Source: Marinospirillum sp. (GTDB taxonomy: Bacteria > Pseudomonadota > Gammaproteobacteria > Pseudomonadales > Halomonadaceae). From it: 44,595 nucleotides of DNA. The DNA lies in assembly GCF_014859565.1 (NCBI RefSeq), contig NZ_JACUUA010000008.1, positions 1 to 44,595 on the forward strand, written 5' to 3'. The first letter of the stretch is position 1, and every line of letters starts with the position of its first letter. Shown here in pieces: positions 15,254 to 23,945 of this stretch. Below the pieces are notes generated by a model that was not told where the DNA came from, did no database searches, and saw nothing but the letters and a program-made list of their open reading frames with translations. The position numbers and the translations under genes are program-made.

Positions 15254-17578
15254 ATGGAATTGGACAAGTGCATTATTCCAAAGGATAATGACGGAGTACT
15301 TACACTTGTTAACGCATTGAAACAGGGGCTTCTGTTGATCCGCTACCTCACCCAAAAACTGCGTTCTCTGCGCAGCTTCATATTTCTGGCGGTGTTTTTC
15401 AGCTCCCTGATTGTTTTTATTGGTGTTTCCGGCATTTCATCCCTGCTGTATGAGAACCTGATGGCGGATCAGACTCAGCATCTTGCTGAACAACTGGCCG
15501 AACAACAACCCGAGCCAGCAATACAGCTGGATTTACCCAGCGTCACCAGTGAAGTACGGATTACCTACATCCTTACTTTTATCTTTTTTTCCTGTTTTTT
15601 TCTGCTGGCAGCAGTGGTTTTTTCCCACTTCGCCATCCGTCGCATTAACCAGTCGCTGGAGATGTTCAATAACCAGATCCGCCATATTCAGTCCAGCAGT
15701 GACTTAAAACGCTTTAATCCAGGTGAACTGAACTTTGTTTTTAACGAACTGAACCAGGCTTTTGCCAGTGTTAACAGCCTGGCCAGACAACTGGAAGCAG
15801 TACTGGTGGATAAAAGTGCGCTGGAGGTCAAGGCCGACCTTTTGAGCAAGCTGATCATCAATAACTCCGAGATGCACGACTGGAATGCCTATGTGAGGGA
15901 AGTGTTTGCTGATATCAGCCAGGTGCTGCCTTTTGATTATGTCACCGTGGTTTTTGCAGAAGAGCAGCAAGTGGAATTAAACACCTTCTGGCTGAAAGAG
16001 CCGGATCAGCAGACCGAAAAAAAGGCCATGGATTTGCTGGATAAACATCTGAAGCTGCATCAGTCCAAAGCCATGGAGAATCTACCACCCCGGCTGTGCC
16101 ACTACCTGCTACCCGGCAGCTCGGTGACCGACATTCAACCGGATGATCAACACCTGGCGCAGTTACTGCTGCAAAAGCCCCAGGTCGGCGGCATTCTGGG
16201 GTTGTTCATTCATTCAACGGTGATGGATGACCCCAATCTACGACCGTGCATGGACAGCATCCTGATCGTATTACTGAACCTGCTGGGCGCCTCTCGTGCC
16301 ATCAGCGGTTACACCCAGCAGCTGGTGCAGGCCATCAGCCAGTCGGATCAGGAAAACGCCATGGCCGCTGATATTCTTTATGGGCACATGCTGGTAAAAA
16401 ATGCCGATCGGCTGCCCGGTATTAATCATCAGATACGCTCCTCCAACCGTTTTAGTGGTGACATTGTACTGATCAAGCGTTCACCCTCCGGCAGCATCTT
16501 TATACTGCTGGCTGATGCCACCGGGCATGGTCTGTCTGCCACCATCACTATCATGCCTGTGATCACAGTATTTGAAGCCATGGTACAAAAAGGGCATCAG
16601 CTGCCTTTTATTCTCAGTGAGATGAATAAACGCCTGTTAAAAGACCTGCCGGATGACCGTTTTGTTGCCGCCATCCTGATCGAAGTTGATCCGATCCGCG
16701 GCGAAATCAGTATCTGGAATGGCGCCATGCCACCGGCACTCTGGATCAATAATAAGGGTAAAGTCACCCATGAATCCCGCTCCAGAAACATGGCACTGGG
16801 TATTCTGGATGAAGCTCTGTTTGATGGCACACCGGAACGTCACCCACTACCGGAATCTGGTTACCTGCTAAGCTGCAGTGATGGCCTGCTGGAACAGACC
16901 GACAGCAAAGGACACCTGTTTGGTATGGAGCAAGTGCTGAGGTATTTATCTGAATTGACAGCACAAGAGTGTATACCGGAGCTGATTCGTCGTGTGGAGT
17001 CTCACGCCGGACAGCCTGATCCTGACGATGATGCATCACTGTGCCAGATAGACTTTACCCAGCTTGAACGCCACGCAAATCAGGAAACACCTCTGGAGCT
17101 CCTGCGTAAAGGGCTGACTTCACCCTTTGAGTGGCAAATGAAAATCTACGGAGAGCAGCTGACTCGACAAGCCCTACCTACCCTCTGCCATGAGTTTATG
17201 CAAACTCTGGGACTGGACATGCAGTTACGCCGCCGGGTATTTGCCATCACCCATGAACTCACACAAAAGATGCTGGATCTGAACCTGTTAAAACTGCCGG
17301 TTGATCCGCTGCAAATGCCAACCACCAATCATCGCCTGAGTGATTATTATCAGATGAAACGCCAGGCGCTGGAGCAGCTCAACAAGGATATGTACCTGCA
17401 ATTAAGCCTGCGTGCCATCATGCAGGAACCTGCACCCTACCTGGTGATTGAAGTCAGTGATAATGCTACAGGTGTCAGTCGACTGACCGAACAGGATAAC
17501 CTTCGCGCCCTGATCACCCTGTCTGATCAACTGGAGTGCCTGCAGCAAGGTCATCATATAAGAGTTCGACTGGGCTGA
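15254..17578 (+). CDS. Membrane GAF-like/PP2C (SpoIIE) phosphatase with degenerate anti-sigma kinase domain
   Basis: 774 aa. Two membrane helices (about 41-63 and 103-126) flank a short periplasmic loop. A HAMP-like helical stretch (127-190), a GAF-like region (about 195-350) and a SpoIIE-type PP2C domain (about 370-600) follow. The PP2C metal-site acids are all visible: D403 in SGD, D421 in LADATGHGLSA, D543 in SCSDGLLEQ, and the DPDDDAS block near 591. Residues 625-774 align with the kinase half of the CrsR-like protein at 18203-19876. However, the N-box ELSNNAIDHG reads ELTQKMLDLN and the GRG of the G2 box is lost. It is therefore probably phosphatase-only. The ribosome site at ATG 15254 is weak; a TTG near 15336 preceded by AGGGG is an alternative. 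It converges on the che operon with an eight-base gap. Confidence 0.85.
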   Translation: MELDKCIIPKDNDGVLTLVNALKQGLLLIRYLTQKLRSLRSFIFLAVFFSSLIVFIGVSGISSLLYENLMADQTQHLAEQLAEQQPEPAIQLDLPSVTSEVRITYILTFIFFSCFFLLAAVVFSHFAIRRINQSLEMFNNQIRHIQSSSDLKRFNPGELNFVFNELNQAFASVNSLARQLEAVLVDKSALEVKADLLSKLIINNSEMHDWNAYVREVFADISQVLPFDYVTVVFAEEQQVELNTFWLKEPDQQTEKKAMDLLDKHLKLHQSKAMENLPPRLCHYLLPGSSVTDIQPDDQHLAQLLLQKPQVGGILGLFIHSTVMDDPNLRPCMDSILIVLLNLLGASRAISGYTQQLVQAISQSDQENAMAADILYGHMLVKNADRLPGINHQIRSSNRFSGDIVLIKRSPSGSIFILLADATGHGLSATITIMPVITVFEAMVQKGHQLPFILSEMNKRLLKDLPDDRFVAAILIEVDPIRGEISIWNGAMPPALWINNKGKVTHESRSRNMALGILDEALFDGTPERHPLPESGYLLSCSDGLLEQTDSKGHLFGMEQVLRYLSELTAQECIPELIRRVESHAGQPDPDDDASLCQIDFTQLERHANQETPLELLRKGLTSPFEWQMKIYGEQLTRQALPTLCHEFMQTLGLDMQLRRRVFAITHELTQKMLDLNLLKLPVDPLQMPTTNHRLSDYYQMKRQALEQLNKDMYLQLSLRAIMQEPAPYLVIEVSDNATGVSRLTEQDNLRALITLSDQLECLQQGHHIRVRLG

Positions 17579-17586
17579 GTTGAACC

Positions 17587-18198
17587 TCAGAACAGATCCA
17601 CCTCGCCCACTTCCGGCTTGTGTTCCACCTGCTTGAGATAACCCTTTTCCCGCTCAATCAGCGTGCTGTTATGCAGGCTGTTGATCTTTTTCAGCATCAC
17701 CCGACCACTATTGGGAAAAAAATGCACCTTGCGCGGATAGGTGTTTAACACATCCTTAGCCACCACCGGAATCCCCTCGTTATGCAGATGCTTTAAAACA
17801 AACTGCACATTGCGCTCACCCACATTGGCAAAGGTAAAGTCCTTGATGACCTGGCCACCACCAAATACCTTGGCTTCCAGGCGACGGCGCTGAGCACCCA
17901 GTTTTAACAGATGGTTAACCAGCAGCTCCATGGCATAGGTACCATAACGAGCGGACTCCGTCAGCAGAGATGATTCCCCGGAGCGATCATGCGGCAGCAA
18001 GAAATGATTCAAACCACCCACACCGGAATAATTATCACGCAGGCATACCGAAACACAGGAACCCAGCACCGTAACAATCATTTCTTCGGTATCCGTGGCG
18101 TAATACTCACCCGGCAGCACCTTCACTGCCGGTGTATCAAAATGCCGGTCATAATAATGGGATAACGAAAAGTGCTTATCAATTTCAATAGACTTCAT
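17587..18198 (-). CDS. cheD: CheD chemoreceptor glutamine deamidase (copy 1)
   Basis: Deamidates receptor glutamines and can interact with CheC-type phosphatases. The protein has 203 aa. Catalytic elements are intact: [14 protein letters not shown] (nucleophile Cys), GGLNHFLLP (catalytic His), EAKVFGGG and NVGERNVQFV. It is the last gene of the cluster, four bases after the CrsR-like gene, and a paralogue of the CheD at 22458-23090. Its C-terminus ends EVGEVDLF, which resembles the tails of the other CheD and of the MCP at 20183. Having two CheDs in one cluster is unusual; this one may serve the upstream MCP and STAS module. Confidence 0.92.
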   Translation of the reverse strand: MKSIEIDKHFSLSHYYDRHFDTPAVKVLPGEYYATDTEEMIVTVLGSCVSVCLRDNYSGVGGLNHFLLPHDRSGESSLLTESARYGTYAMELLVNHLLKLGAQRRRLEAKVFGGGQVIKDFTFANVGERNVQFVLKHLHNEGIPVVAKDVLNTYPRKVHFFPNSGRVMLKKINSLHNSTLIEREKGYLKQVEHKPEVGEVDLF

Positions 18199-18202
18199 AT
18201 CC

Positions 18203-19876
18203 CTACTCCAGAGTCACCAGAGCCAAACGACCACCATCCTGAAACTCCAGTGAAGTTGACAGGCGTTTGACCAGCAGCAAGCCTCGACCAGACAGCTCTG
18301 ATGCTGGCTGGGTGAGTACACGATCCGCATCAAAACCCGTACCAGTCTGCTGAATCTGTATGGTCAGGCAAGGTATATTCTGTTCATTGGGCTGCCATGC
18401 CAGACTGATACTCAACACATCATCAGCAGTCAGGTTTCTCATGCCCTGCTCACGCTGTATGTAATATTCTGCAAAACCGTCAGTGACCGTTTTTAAGCTG
18501 GATGACAGCCCCAGAATACCGTGATCAATGGCGTTATTGCTCAACTCACTGATCACAGTGAACACCCGCTGACAAAATGGCTGGGGCAAACCCATGTTCT
18601 GCAGCAACTCATTACACTGGGATGCCACATCCTGCTCTCCAATTTGTCGTCCTTTTAATATCAGCTCCCAGCGGAAAGGATCAATATCCCTCAGCCTTCG
18701 GGCGGACTCACTGGTTTGCTGTTGATTCAGAAAAACACTCAACTCACCAAAATGCAGGTAATAAAGTGACACATCATCATCAAAATGTGGCAGACCGGAA
18801 TACTCCTTCAGTGCAGCAGTCAGGCTGCTCATCAGTGAATGGCGCGAACTCTCTTGCAACAACTGCACCAGTCGCTCAGCTCCAAAACTTTCACCAGCCG
18901 CGTTCACCTGATCAATCAAGCCATCACTACAGCCAAAAATCCCACCATCATCGGGCAGCGGAAAACGGGTTACACCAGAATTAAAACTGGCATTATCCAG
19001 AATACCCAATGCCATGTGGGTAGACTTAAAAGACCGCACCACCTGACCTGTGGCATCCAGCAGGTAAATAGGTGGCATACCACCATTCCAGATATTCACC
19101 TGTTCATGCAGCAGATCCACCTCCACCAGTGAGGCTGCCACAAAACGATCCGGAGGGAGTTTAAAATTAAGCTTGCGGTTCATCTCCCGCACAATCATCG
19201 GCAGCGCATAACCCTTGGCTACCATGCTGTGAAAAATATCCGTCACCGGTAAAAGAGTCACTGTTGCTGACAAACCATGCCCCATGGCATCCACATGCAG
19301 CACAAAAATACTGCCGGAAGGGGAATAACGTGCCAGCGTCAAATCACCACAAAAATCAGAGTTGGAATTAAGATAACGATTAAAGCCACGGATACTGTCA
19401 GTGATCTGATCCAGCAAATTATTGTAAAAAATATAGGAAGCCATCTCGGCTTCACTGCGTGCAGCATCCACATGCTGTGCCAGATCGCGATTTTGCTGCT
19501 GCAACAGATGGCTCAATTCCACCCGTTTAAGAAAAGCCCGGACTTTCAGACTCAAGGACAGGCTGCTGACTGGTTTGGGCAGAAAATCCTCCACCCCCAG
19601 ATCAAACAAAAACTGCAAGGTGATTTCATCCACCTCCTGACCCAACAGAATCACCGGCAGCGACCAGCCAGCTTCCAGATGAGTGACTAGATCCAGATCA
19701 AAAATCAGCAGATCAAAAGGCTGCGCTGCAAGCCGTTCATCAACTTGCAGCGGATCATCACACAGCTCAACCTCCAGCCAATCGCTGTTGAGAGCAGCTG
19801 CCAGTGAACGGCCCTCCTGAAGATCAGTAACCAGCAGCAGCCGACAGGTTTGCAGCCCACGCGCGGCTGGCATCAT
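18203..19876 (-). CDS. crsR: Receiver-PP2C-HATPase partner-switching regulator (CrsR/HsbR type)
   Basis: 557 aa in three parts: a receiver domain (about 10-120), a SpoIIE/PP2C phosphatase (about 160-375) and an RsbW-like HATPase anti-sigma kinase (about 400-557). The PP2C acids are D178, D196 (VDAMGHGLSA), D318 (GCSDG) and D366-368. The kinase N-box ELSNNAIDHG is intact and the G2 box reads LSGRGLLL. The receiver has acceptor D60 and K101, but the acidic pocket has only D18 and the switch Thr/Ser is Gly79. The G1-box Asp is Gln510. This architecture is that of Shewanella CrsR and Pseudomonas HsbR, which act on a STAS partner to free a sigma or anti-sigma factor. Its start overlaps the STAS stop by four bases. 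Confidence 0.88.
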   Translation of the reverse strand: MMPAARGLQTCRLLLVTDLQEGRSLAAALNSDWLEVELCDDPLQVDERLAAQPFDLLIFDLDLVTHLEAGWSLPVILLGQEVDEITLQFLFDLGVEDFLPKPVSSLSLSLKVRAFLKRVELSHLLQQQNRDLAQHVDAARSEAEMASYIFYNNLLDQITDSIRGFNRYLNSNSDFCGDLTLARYSPSGSIFVLHVDAMGHGLSATVTLLPVTDIFHSMVAKGYALPMIVREMNRKLNFKLPPDRFVAASLVEVDLLHEQVNIWNGGMPPIYLLDATGQVVRSFKSTHMALGILDNASFNSGVTRFPLPDDGGIFGCSDGLIDQVNAAGESFGAERLVQLLQESSRHSLMSSLTAALKEYSGLPHFDDDVSLYYLHFGELSVFLNQQQTSESARRLRDIDPFRWELILKGRQIGEQDVASQCNELLQNMGLPQPFCQRVFTVISELSNNAIDHGILGLSSSLKTVTDGFAEYYIQREQGMRNLTADDVLSISLAWQPNEQNIPCLTIQIQQTGTGFDADRVLTQPASELSGRGLLLVKRLSTSLEFQDGGRLALVTLE

Positions 19877-20157
19877 CTGATCTCTATGATTTTGTTGATA
19901 TTGGCAACGTTAAGAATATCCTGTGCCACACCGGAGGCATTGGTGATTTGAACTTTTTTGTTCACAGAAGCCGACTTTTTATGTAGATAAACCACCATAC
20001 CCAACGCAGCACTATCCAGATAGTCAACCTGAGAAAAGTCCAGCTGAATCAGGCTGACCTGTGCATTTTTAAGCGCCATCTCGGTGTCTTCATTAAATTT
20101 TTTGTGGCAGGAAAAATCAAAACGCTCAGGGATGCGAATGGTTGAAACATTAGACAT
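19873..20157 (-). CDS. crsA: STAS-domain anti-sigma factor antagonist (CrsA/HsbA type)
   Basis: A 94-aa single STAS domain. The phospho-acceptor site is conserved as VDYLDSAALGM, with Ser49 expected to be phosphorylated by the HATPase domain and dephosphorylated by the PP2C domain of its partner. Translational coupling (four-base overlap) to the CrsR-like gene makes that protein the obvious partner. By analogy with CrsA/HsbA, the unphosphorylated form would bind an anti-sigma activity. The downstream sigma factor is not encoded here and remains unknown. Confidence 0.9.
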   Translation of the reverse strand: MSNVSTIRIPERFDFSCHKKFNEDTEMALKNAQVSLIQLDFSQVDYLDSAALGMVVYLHKKSASVNKKVQITNASGVAQDILNVANINKIIEIR

Positions 20158-20182
20158 AATAAAACTCCTTTAGATGGCTGAA

Positions 20183-21358
20183 TCAGAACAGGTCGATATC
20201 GCCACTGTCCATTGAGTTACTGGAAACCGGGTTGGATTTACGTTCTGAACGAGCAGTTCTGAACTCCTCCACCCGATGACGCAAGGCTTCATGGAAGGTG
20301 TGTGGGTCATCAGCACCCGCTTTTAATGCTTCCACCAGCAGCAACAGGTGTTTCTGTTCCGATGCCGTATGCTGGATGGTCTGGCTGCTCATATCCTCAA
20401 ACTGCATGGCACGCATGGCATCAAACAAGGCAGTAGAAAGATCGTCCGAGAGCACCTCCAGCTGCTGGGTTACCAACTGATCACTGGCCGACTTTTCCAT
20501 CAGCAACTCAATGGCACCTTCCACTTCTTTTTTAGCTCGCAGGATAAAACTCATATCCTGCGAGGCAATTTTACTGACATCGGTCACCAGACGCTCAATG
20601 CGTTTGTTCATACCATGAAGGTTACGCTGTATGGTACGACTGAACTCCGCTGAGCGTGATGACAATGCCCGTACTTCATCCGCCACCACCGCAAAACCTC
20701 GTCCATGATCACCGGCACGAGCCGCTTCAATGGCCGCATTCAAAGCCAGCAAGTTGGTCTGATCGGCAATATTGTCGATGTCTTTTAACGCACCCATCAG
20801 CTCTGGCATGCCTTCTGAAAGCTCAGAAACCCGCTCCAACATTTCCATCAAATCAGCACTGGTCTGCACTGAGGTTTCAACAAAGTTGTTCAGGGTTTTT
20901 AAGGTATCTTCAGCAAAACTGCTCATGTGTTTATGTGAGTCTGATGACTGATCCAATTGATCACTGTAAAGCAGTGAGCGCACCAGATCCTGCTGTTGAT
21001 CCAGGTCGGCCTTCAGGCGATTAAAAGCGACCGCCAAGGTTCCCAGTGCATCGTTCTGCATATTTTTTAATGAATCCAGATCCTTTAAGGACTCACTGAC
21101 TACATCAGAAATGCTTTCACCCACCTGAAGGTAGTCCTGCTGCAGATCCACTTCTGAGATACCTTCCACATAAATATCCGGAGTGTTCTTGCCGCCGCCA
21201 GTCGATTGTGCACCAGAGCGCAGCACGCCAGCCAACCCCAGTGCAAAACCGAACACTGCTGCCAGTAAACCGGTCAGCCAGGGTGGAATAAAACCGCTGA
21301 TCAATACACTGGCCAGCATCAATACTGCCAGGGCAATCCAGGTAAAATAGTTATTCAT
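20183..21358 (-). CDS. Methyl-accepting chemotaxis-type protein without periplasmic domain
   Basis: 391 aa. The first about 46 residues form a tight membrane hairpin ([15 protein letters not shown], then a Pro turn, then [16 protein letters not shown]). No periplasmic sensor and no HAMP are seen. A long helical region leads to a signalling hairpin with the conserved core [21 protein letters not shown] and [12 protein letters not shown]. It therefore probably senses from the cytosol or membrane, or relays from partners. The C-terminus ends SGDIDLF rather than the WEEF tether of the two other receptors here. It lies between cheB and the STAS/PP2C genes, so it may link the array to partner switching. 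Confidence 0.87.
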   Translation of the reverse strand: MNNYFTWIALAVLMLASVLISGFIPPWLTGLLAAVFGFALGLAGVLRSGAQSTGGGKNTPDIYVEGISEVDLQQDYLQVGESISDVVSESLKDLDSLKNMQNDALGTLAVAFNRLKADLDQQQDLVRSLLYSDQLDQSSDSHKHMSSFAEDTLKTLNNFVETSVQTSADLMEMLERVSELSEGMPELMGALKDIDNIADQTNLLALNAAIEAARAGDHGRGFAVVADEVRALSSRSAEFSRTIQRNLHGMNKRIERLVTDVSKIASQDMSFILRAKKEVEGAIELLMEKSASDQLVTQQLEVLSDDLSTALFDAMRAMQFEDMSSQTIQHTASEQKHLLLLVEALKAGADDPHTFHEALRHRVEEFRTARSERKSNPVSSNSMDSGDIDLF

Positions 21359-21372
21359 CGATTCGTTTTTCC

Positions 21373-22458
21373 TTACACACGATTAATCCTCTGACCCAGA
21401 TGTTCGATGACACGTGAAGGTAACTGCGTCAAGGGCAGTACTTCATCCACTCCACCCACAGCAATAGCTTCTTTTGGCATCCCGAATACCACACAACTGG
21501 CTTCATCCTGTGCCAGAGTATAGGCACCGGCACGTTTCATTTCTAATAAACCAGCAGCACCATCCTTGCCCATACCGGTCAGGATGACACCCACAGCATT
21601 GGCACCTGCGACCCTGGCTGCAGAATAAAACAGCACATCCACCGATGGCCGATGGCGGTTAACCGGTTCACCTTCATGCAGAAAAGTCATGTAGTTGGCA
21701 CCACTGCGAGTCACTTCCAAATGCAGGTTGCCGGGTGCGATATACACATGACCAGGCAATATCCGCTGGTTGTGCACGGCTTCAGAAACGCGCAAAGTAC
21801 AAAGCTTATCCAGCCGCTCAGCAAAGGTGCGGGTGAAGTTCTCTGGCATGTGCTGGGTAATCAGAATCGCGGGCATGTCTGCCGGTAAATCAATCAGAAA
21901 ATCCTTGATTGCCTCTGTGCCACCGGTGGATGCACCGACAAAAATAATTTTTTCGGTTGTGCTGTAACTGGTTCTTTTACGGGATGCAGCCACCGCCTGT
22001 GCACGCAGCTGAGCCTGATCACTGGCTTTATGGCCAGCTCGACTGGCAACCCTGGCCTGGGAGCAGGCGCGGATTTTTTCAGCTATCAGCTCTGCATAAC
22101 CCTGCAGTCCACTGGCAATATCCACCTTGGGTTTAGCAATATAATCCACTGCTCCCAGCTCCAACGCCCGCAGGGTGACTTCAGATCCTTTATCCGTCAG
22201 AGATGAAACCATCAACACTGGCATCGGACGCAGCCGCATTAGCCGCTCCAGAAAGTCCAAGCCATCCATACGTGGCATTTCAACGTCCAGTGTTAATACA
22301 TCCGGGTTATGCAGCTTGATCAACTCACGCGCCACCAATGGATCTGGTGCAGTGGCAACCACCTGCATATCACTCTCGGCATTGATGATTTCAGTCAGCA
22401 AACGACGAATCAGCGCTGAATCATCCACTACCAGCACACTTATCTTGTTTGATTTCAT
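21373..22458 (-). CDS. cheB: CheB receptor methylesterase/glutamine deamidase
   Basis: 361 aa: an N-terminal receiver (acidic pair D12-D13, acceptor D58 in [13 protein letters not shown]109 in AKPKVD), a linker, and a methylesterase domain with the triad S177 ([10 protein letters not shown]), H203 (TQHMPENF) and D299 (TGMGKDG). Phosphorylation by CheA would activate removal of methyl groups from receptors. Its start overlaps the stop of the upstream cheD by one base. Pairing cheR-cheD-cheB matches P. aeruginosa che cluster II. Confidence 0.96.
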   Translation of the reverse strand: MKSNKISVLVVDDSALIRRLLTEIINAESDMQVVATAPDPLVARELIKLHNPDVLTLDVEMPRMDGLDFLERLMRLRPMPVLMVSSLTDKGSEVTLRALELGAVDYIAKPKVDIASGLQGYAELIAEKIRACSQARVASRAGHKASDQAQLRAQAVAASRKRTSYSTTEKIIFVGASTGGTEAIKDFLIDLPADMPAILITQHMPENFTRTFAERLDKLCTLRVSEAVHNQRILPGHVYIAPGNLHLEVTRSGANYMTFLHEGEPVNRHRPSVDVLFYSAARVAGANAVGVILTGMGKDGAAGLLEMKRAGAYTLAQDEASCVVFGMPKEAIAVGGVDEVLPLTQLPSRVIEHLGQRINRV

Positions 22459-23090
22459 CAGCCAAATAACTCTATGTTGCCCGCAACCTCAATATTCAGA
22501 AGCTTTTCAAAGTAGCGGGCTTCCCGATCAAAAATGGTGGTGTTGTTGAGACGTTTCAGTTTTTTGACCAGCACCCGTCCGGTTGCCGGAAAAAAATAAA
22601 CCTTCTGCGGCCAGTCACCCAGCAAACTCTGACTGATCACTGGAATCTTTTCAGCTTCCAGATAACTCAGCAGAAAAGCCGCATTACGCTCACCGATCAG
22701 GTAACTGTCCGGTGCAGCCAGTACATTACCACCACCAAAAACCTTGGCTTCCAGCTGATCCTTGATGGCACCCAGCTTTAACAACTGGTTAATCAGCATT
22801 TCCAGTGCATGGCTGCCATAACGTATGGAACTGTCAATCAGCTCTGTTTCGTCCAGACCAAAAGGCAGCATAAAATGACTGATGCCACCGATACCCTGTA
22901 CCTTGTCATGAATACAGGCTGCAACACAACTACCTAACACAGTAACAATTAACTTATCCTGCCGAGTCACGTAATACTCACCCGGCAGGATTTTTACAGC
23001 TTCAATTTCAAAGTAGGAATCAAAGTAGGTGTTGGCACCCCATGCCTCGGCATGGGTCTCCTCACCATCCTGAAATCCTTCAGTCTCCAC
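22458..23090 (-). CDS. cheD: CheD chemoreceptor glutamine deamidase (copy 2)
   Basis: 210 aa. [16 protein letters not shown] holds the catalytic Cys and [11 protein letters not shown] the His, followed by [10 protein letters not shown] and [10 protein letters not shown]. It begins with GTG at 23090, three bases after the cheR stop. The acidic N-terminal extension of about 20 residues (EETHAEAWG) is absent from copy 1. The tail ends AGNIELFG. Its position between cheR and cheB is the standard one for this cluster type, so this is probably the ancestral CheD and copy 1 the duplicate or import. Confidence 0.93.
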   Translation of the reverse strand: METEGFQDGEETHAEAWGANTYFDSYFEIEAVKILPGEYYVTRQDKLIVTVLGSCVAACIHDKVQGIGGISHFMLPFGLDETELIDSSIRYGSHALEMLINQLLKLGAIKDQLEAKVFGGGNVLAAPDSYLIGERNAAFLLSYLEAEKIPVISQSLLGDWPQKVYFFPATGRVLVKKLKRLNNTTIFDREARYFEKLLNIEVAGNIELFG

Positions 23091-23093
23091 AAA

Positions 23094-23942
23094 TCAACTC
23101 TTTTTGTTAGGCGTGTTGTGCACCGGAGCAAAAACGGTTTTGCCTCTAAGCCGGAACAGATCAGCAGCATGCTGAAAACTTTCTGAGTGACCGGCATAGA
23201 GCAATCCTTCTTCTGTCAGCAAGGGATGAAACCGCGCCAGCACCTTGTACTGTGTTGGTTTATCAAAATAAATCATCACATTACGACAGAAAATGGCATC
23301 AAAAGGCCCTTTTACCGGCCAGTTGGGTGCCAGCAGATTCAAGGAATTAAAGTGGATCAGATCCTGAACCTGAGGCCGGATTTTCACCATACCGGCATGG
23401 CTGCCCTTGCCTTTGACAAAAAAATTGCTGACACGCTCTGAGTCCATTTTGCTGATGCGATCGGAAGCATAAACCCCACGGCGGCCTTGCTGCAGCACGT
23501 TGGTATCCACATCCGTTGCCAGAATCCGCACCGGCGGTGTCCAACTGCCGAAAGTTTCAATGGCAGTCATTGCCAGTGAGTAGGCCTCTTCACCGGTGGA
23601 GCAGGCACTGGACCAGATTTTGATCGGACCTGAGCGTCTGTCAGCCAGGTTTAATAATTGTTCGGACAACAACTCAAAGTGATGCGCTTCACGAAAGAAA
23701 GACGTCAGATTGGTGGTCAGAGCGTTGATAAAATCCTGAGCCTCATCGGCATTTTCTTTCAGATGCAGCAGATAATCCTGAAAGGTGTCCAGACCCAGGG
23801 TACGCAACCGGCGCGCGATACGGCTGTACACCATATCGCGCTTTTTAGGGCTTAGGAAAATACCGGCACGCTCATGAGCCAGATCACGAATCTTCTGAAA
23901 ATCCCTGTCCGTAAAATCAAATTCGCGCTCTTTCACACTCAC
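23094..23942 (-). CDS. cheR: CheR receptor glutamate methyltransferase
   Basis: Methylates receptor glutamates using S-adenosylmethionine. The protein has 282 aa: an all-helical N-domain to about residue 75 (with RIARRLRTLG and TTNLTSFFRE), SAM-binding WSSACSTGEEAYSL (110-123), LATDVDTNVL and FCRNVMIYFD (218-227). It uses a GTG start at 23942; GGAGGAG from the end of the upstream mcp lies nine bases before it. The WEEF tails of the two full-length receptors are likely docking peptides for it. Confidence 0.95.
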   Translation of the reverse strand: MSVKEREFDFTDRDFQKIRDLAHERAGIFLSPKKRDMVYSRIARRLRTLGLDTFQDYLLHLKENADEAQDFINALTTNLTSFFREAHHFELLSEQLLNLADRRSGPIKIWSSACSTGEEAYSLAMTAIETFGSWTPPVRILATDVDTNVLQQGRRGVYASDRISKMDSERVSNFFVKGKGSHAGMVKIRPQVQDLIHFNSLNLLAPNWPVKGPFDAIFCRNVMIYFDKPTQYKVLARFHPLLTEEGLLYAGHSESFQHAADLFRLRGKTVFAPVHNTPNKKS

Positions 23943-23945
23943 GGA

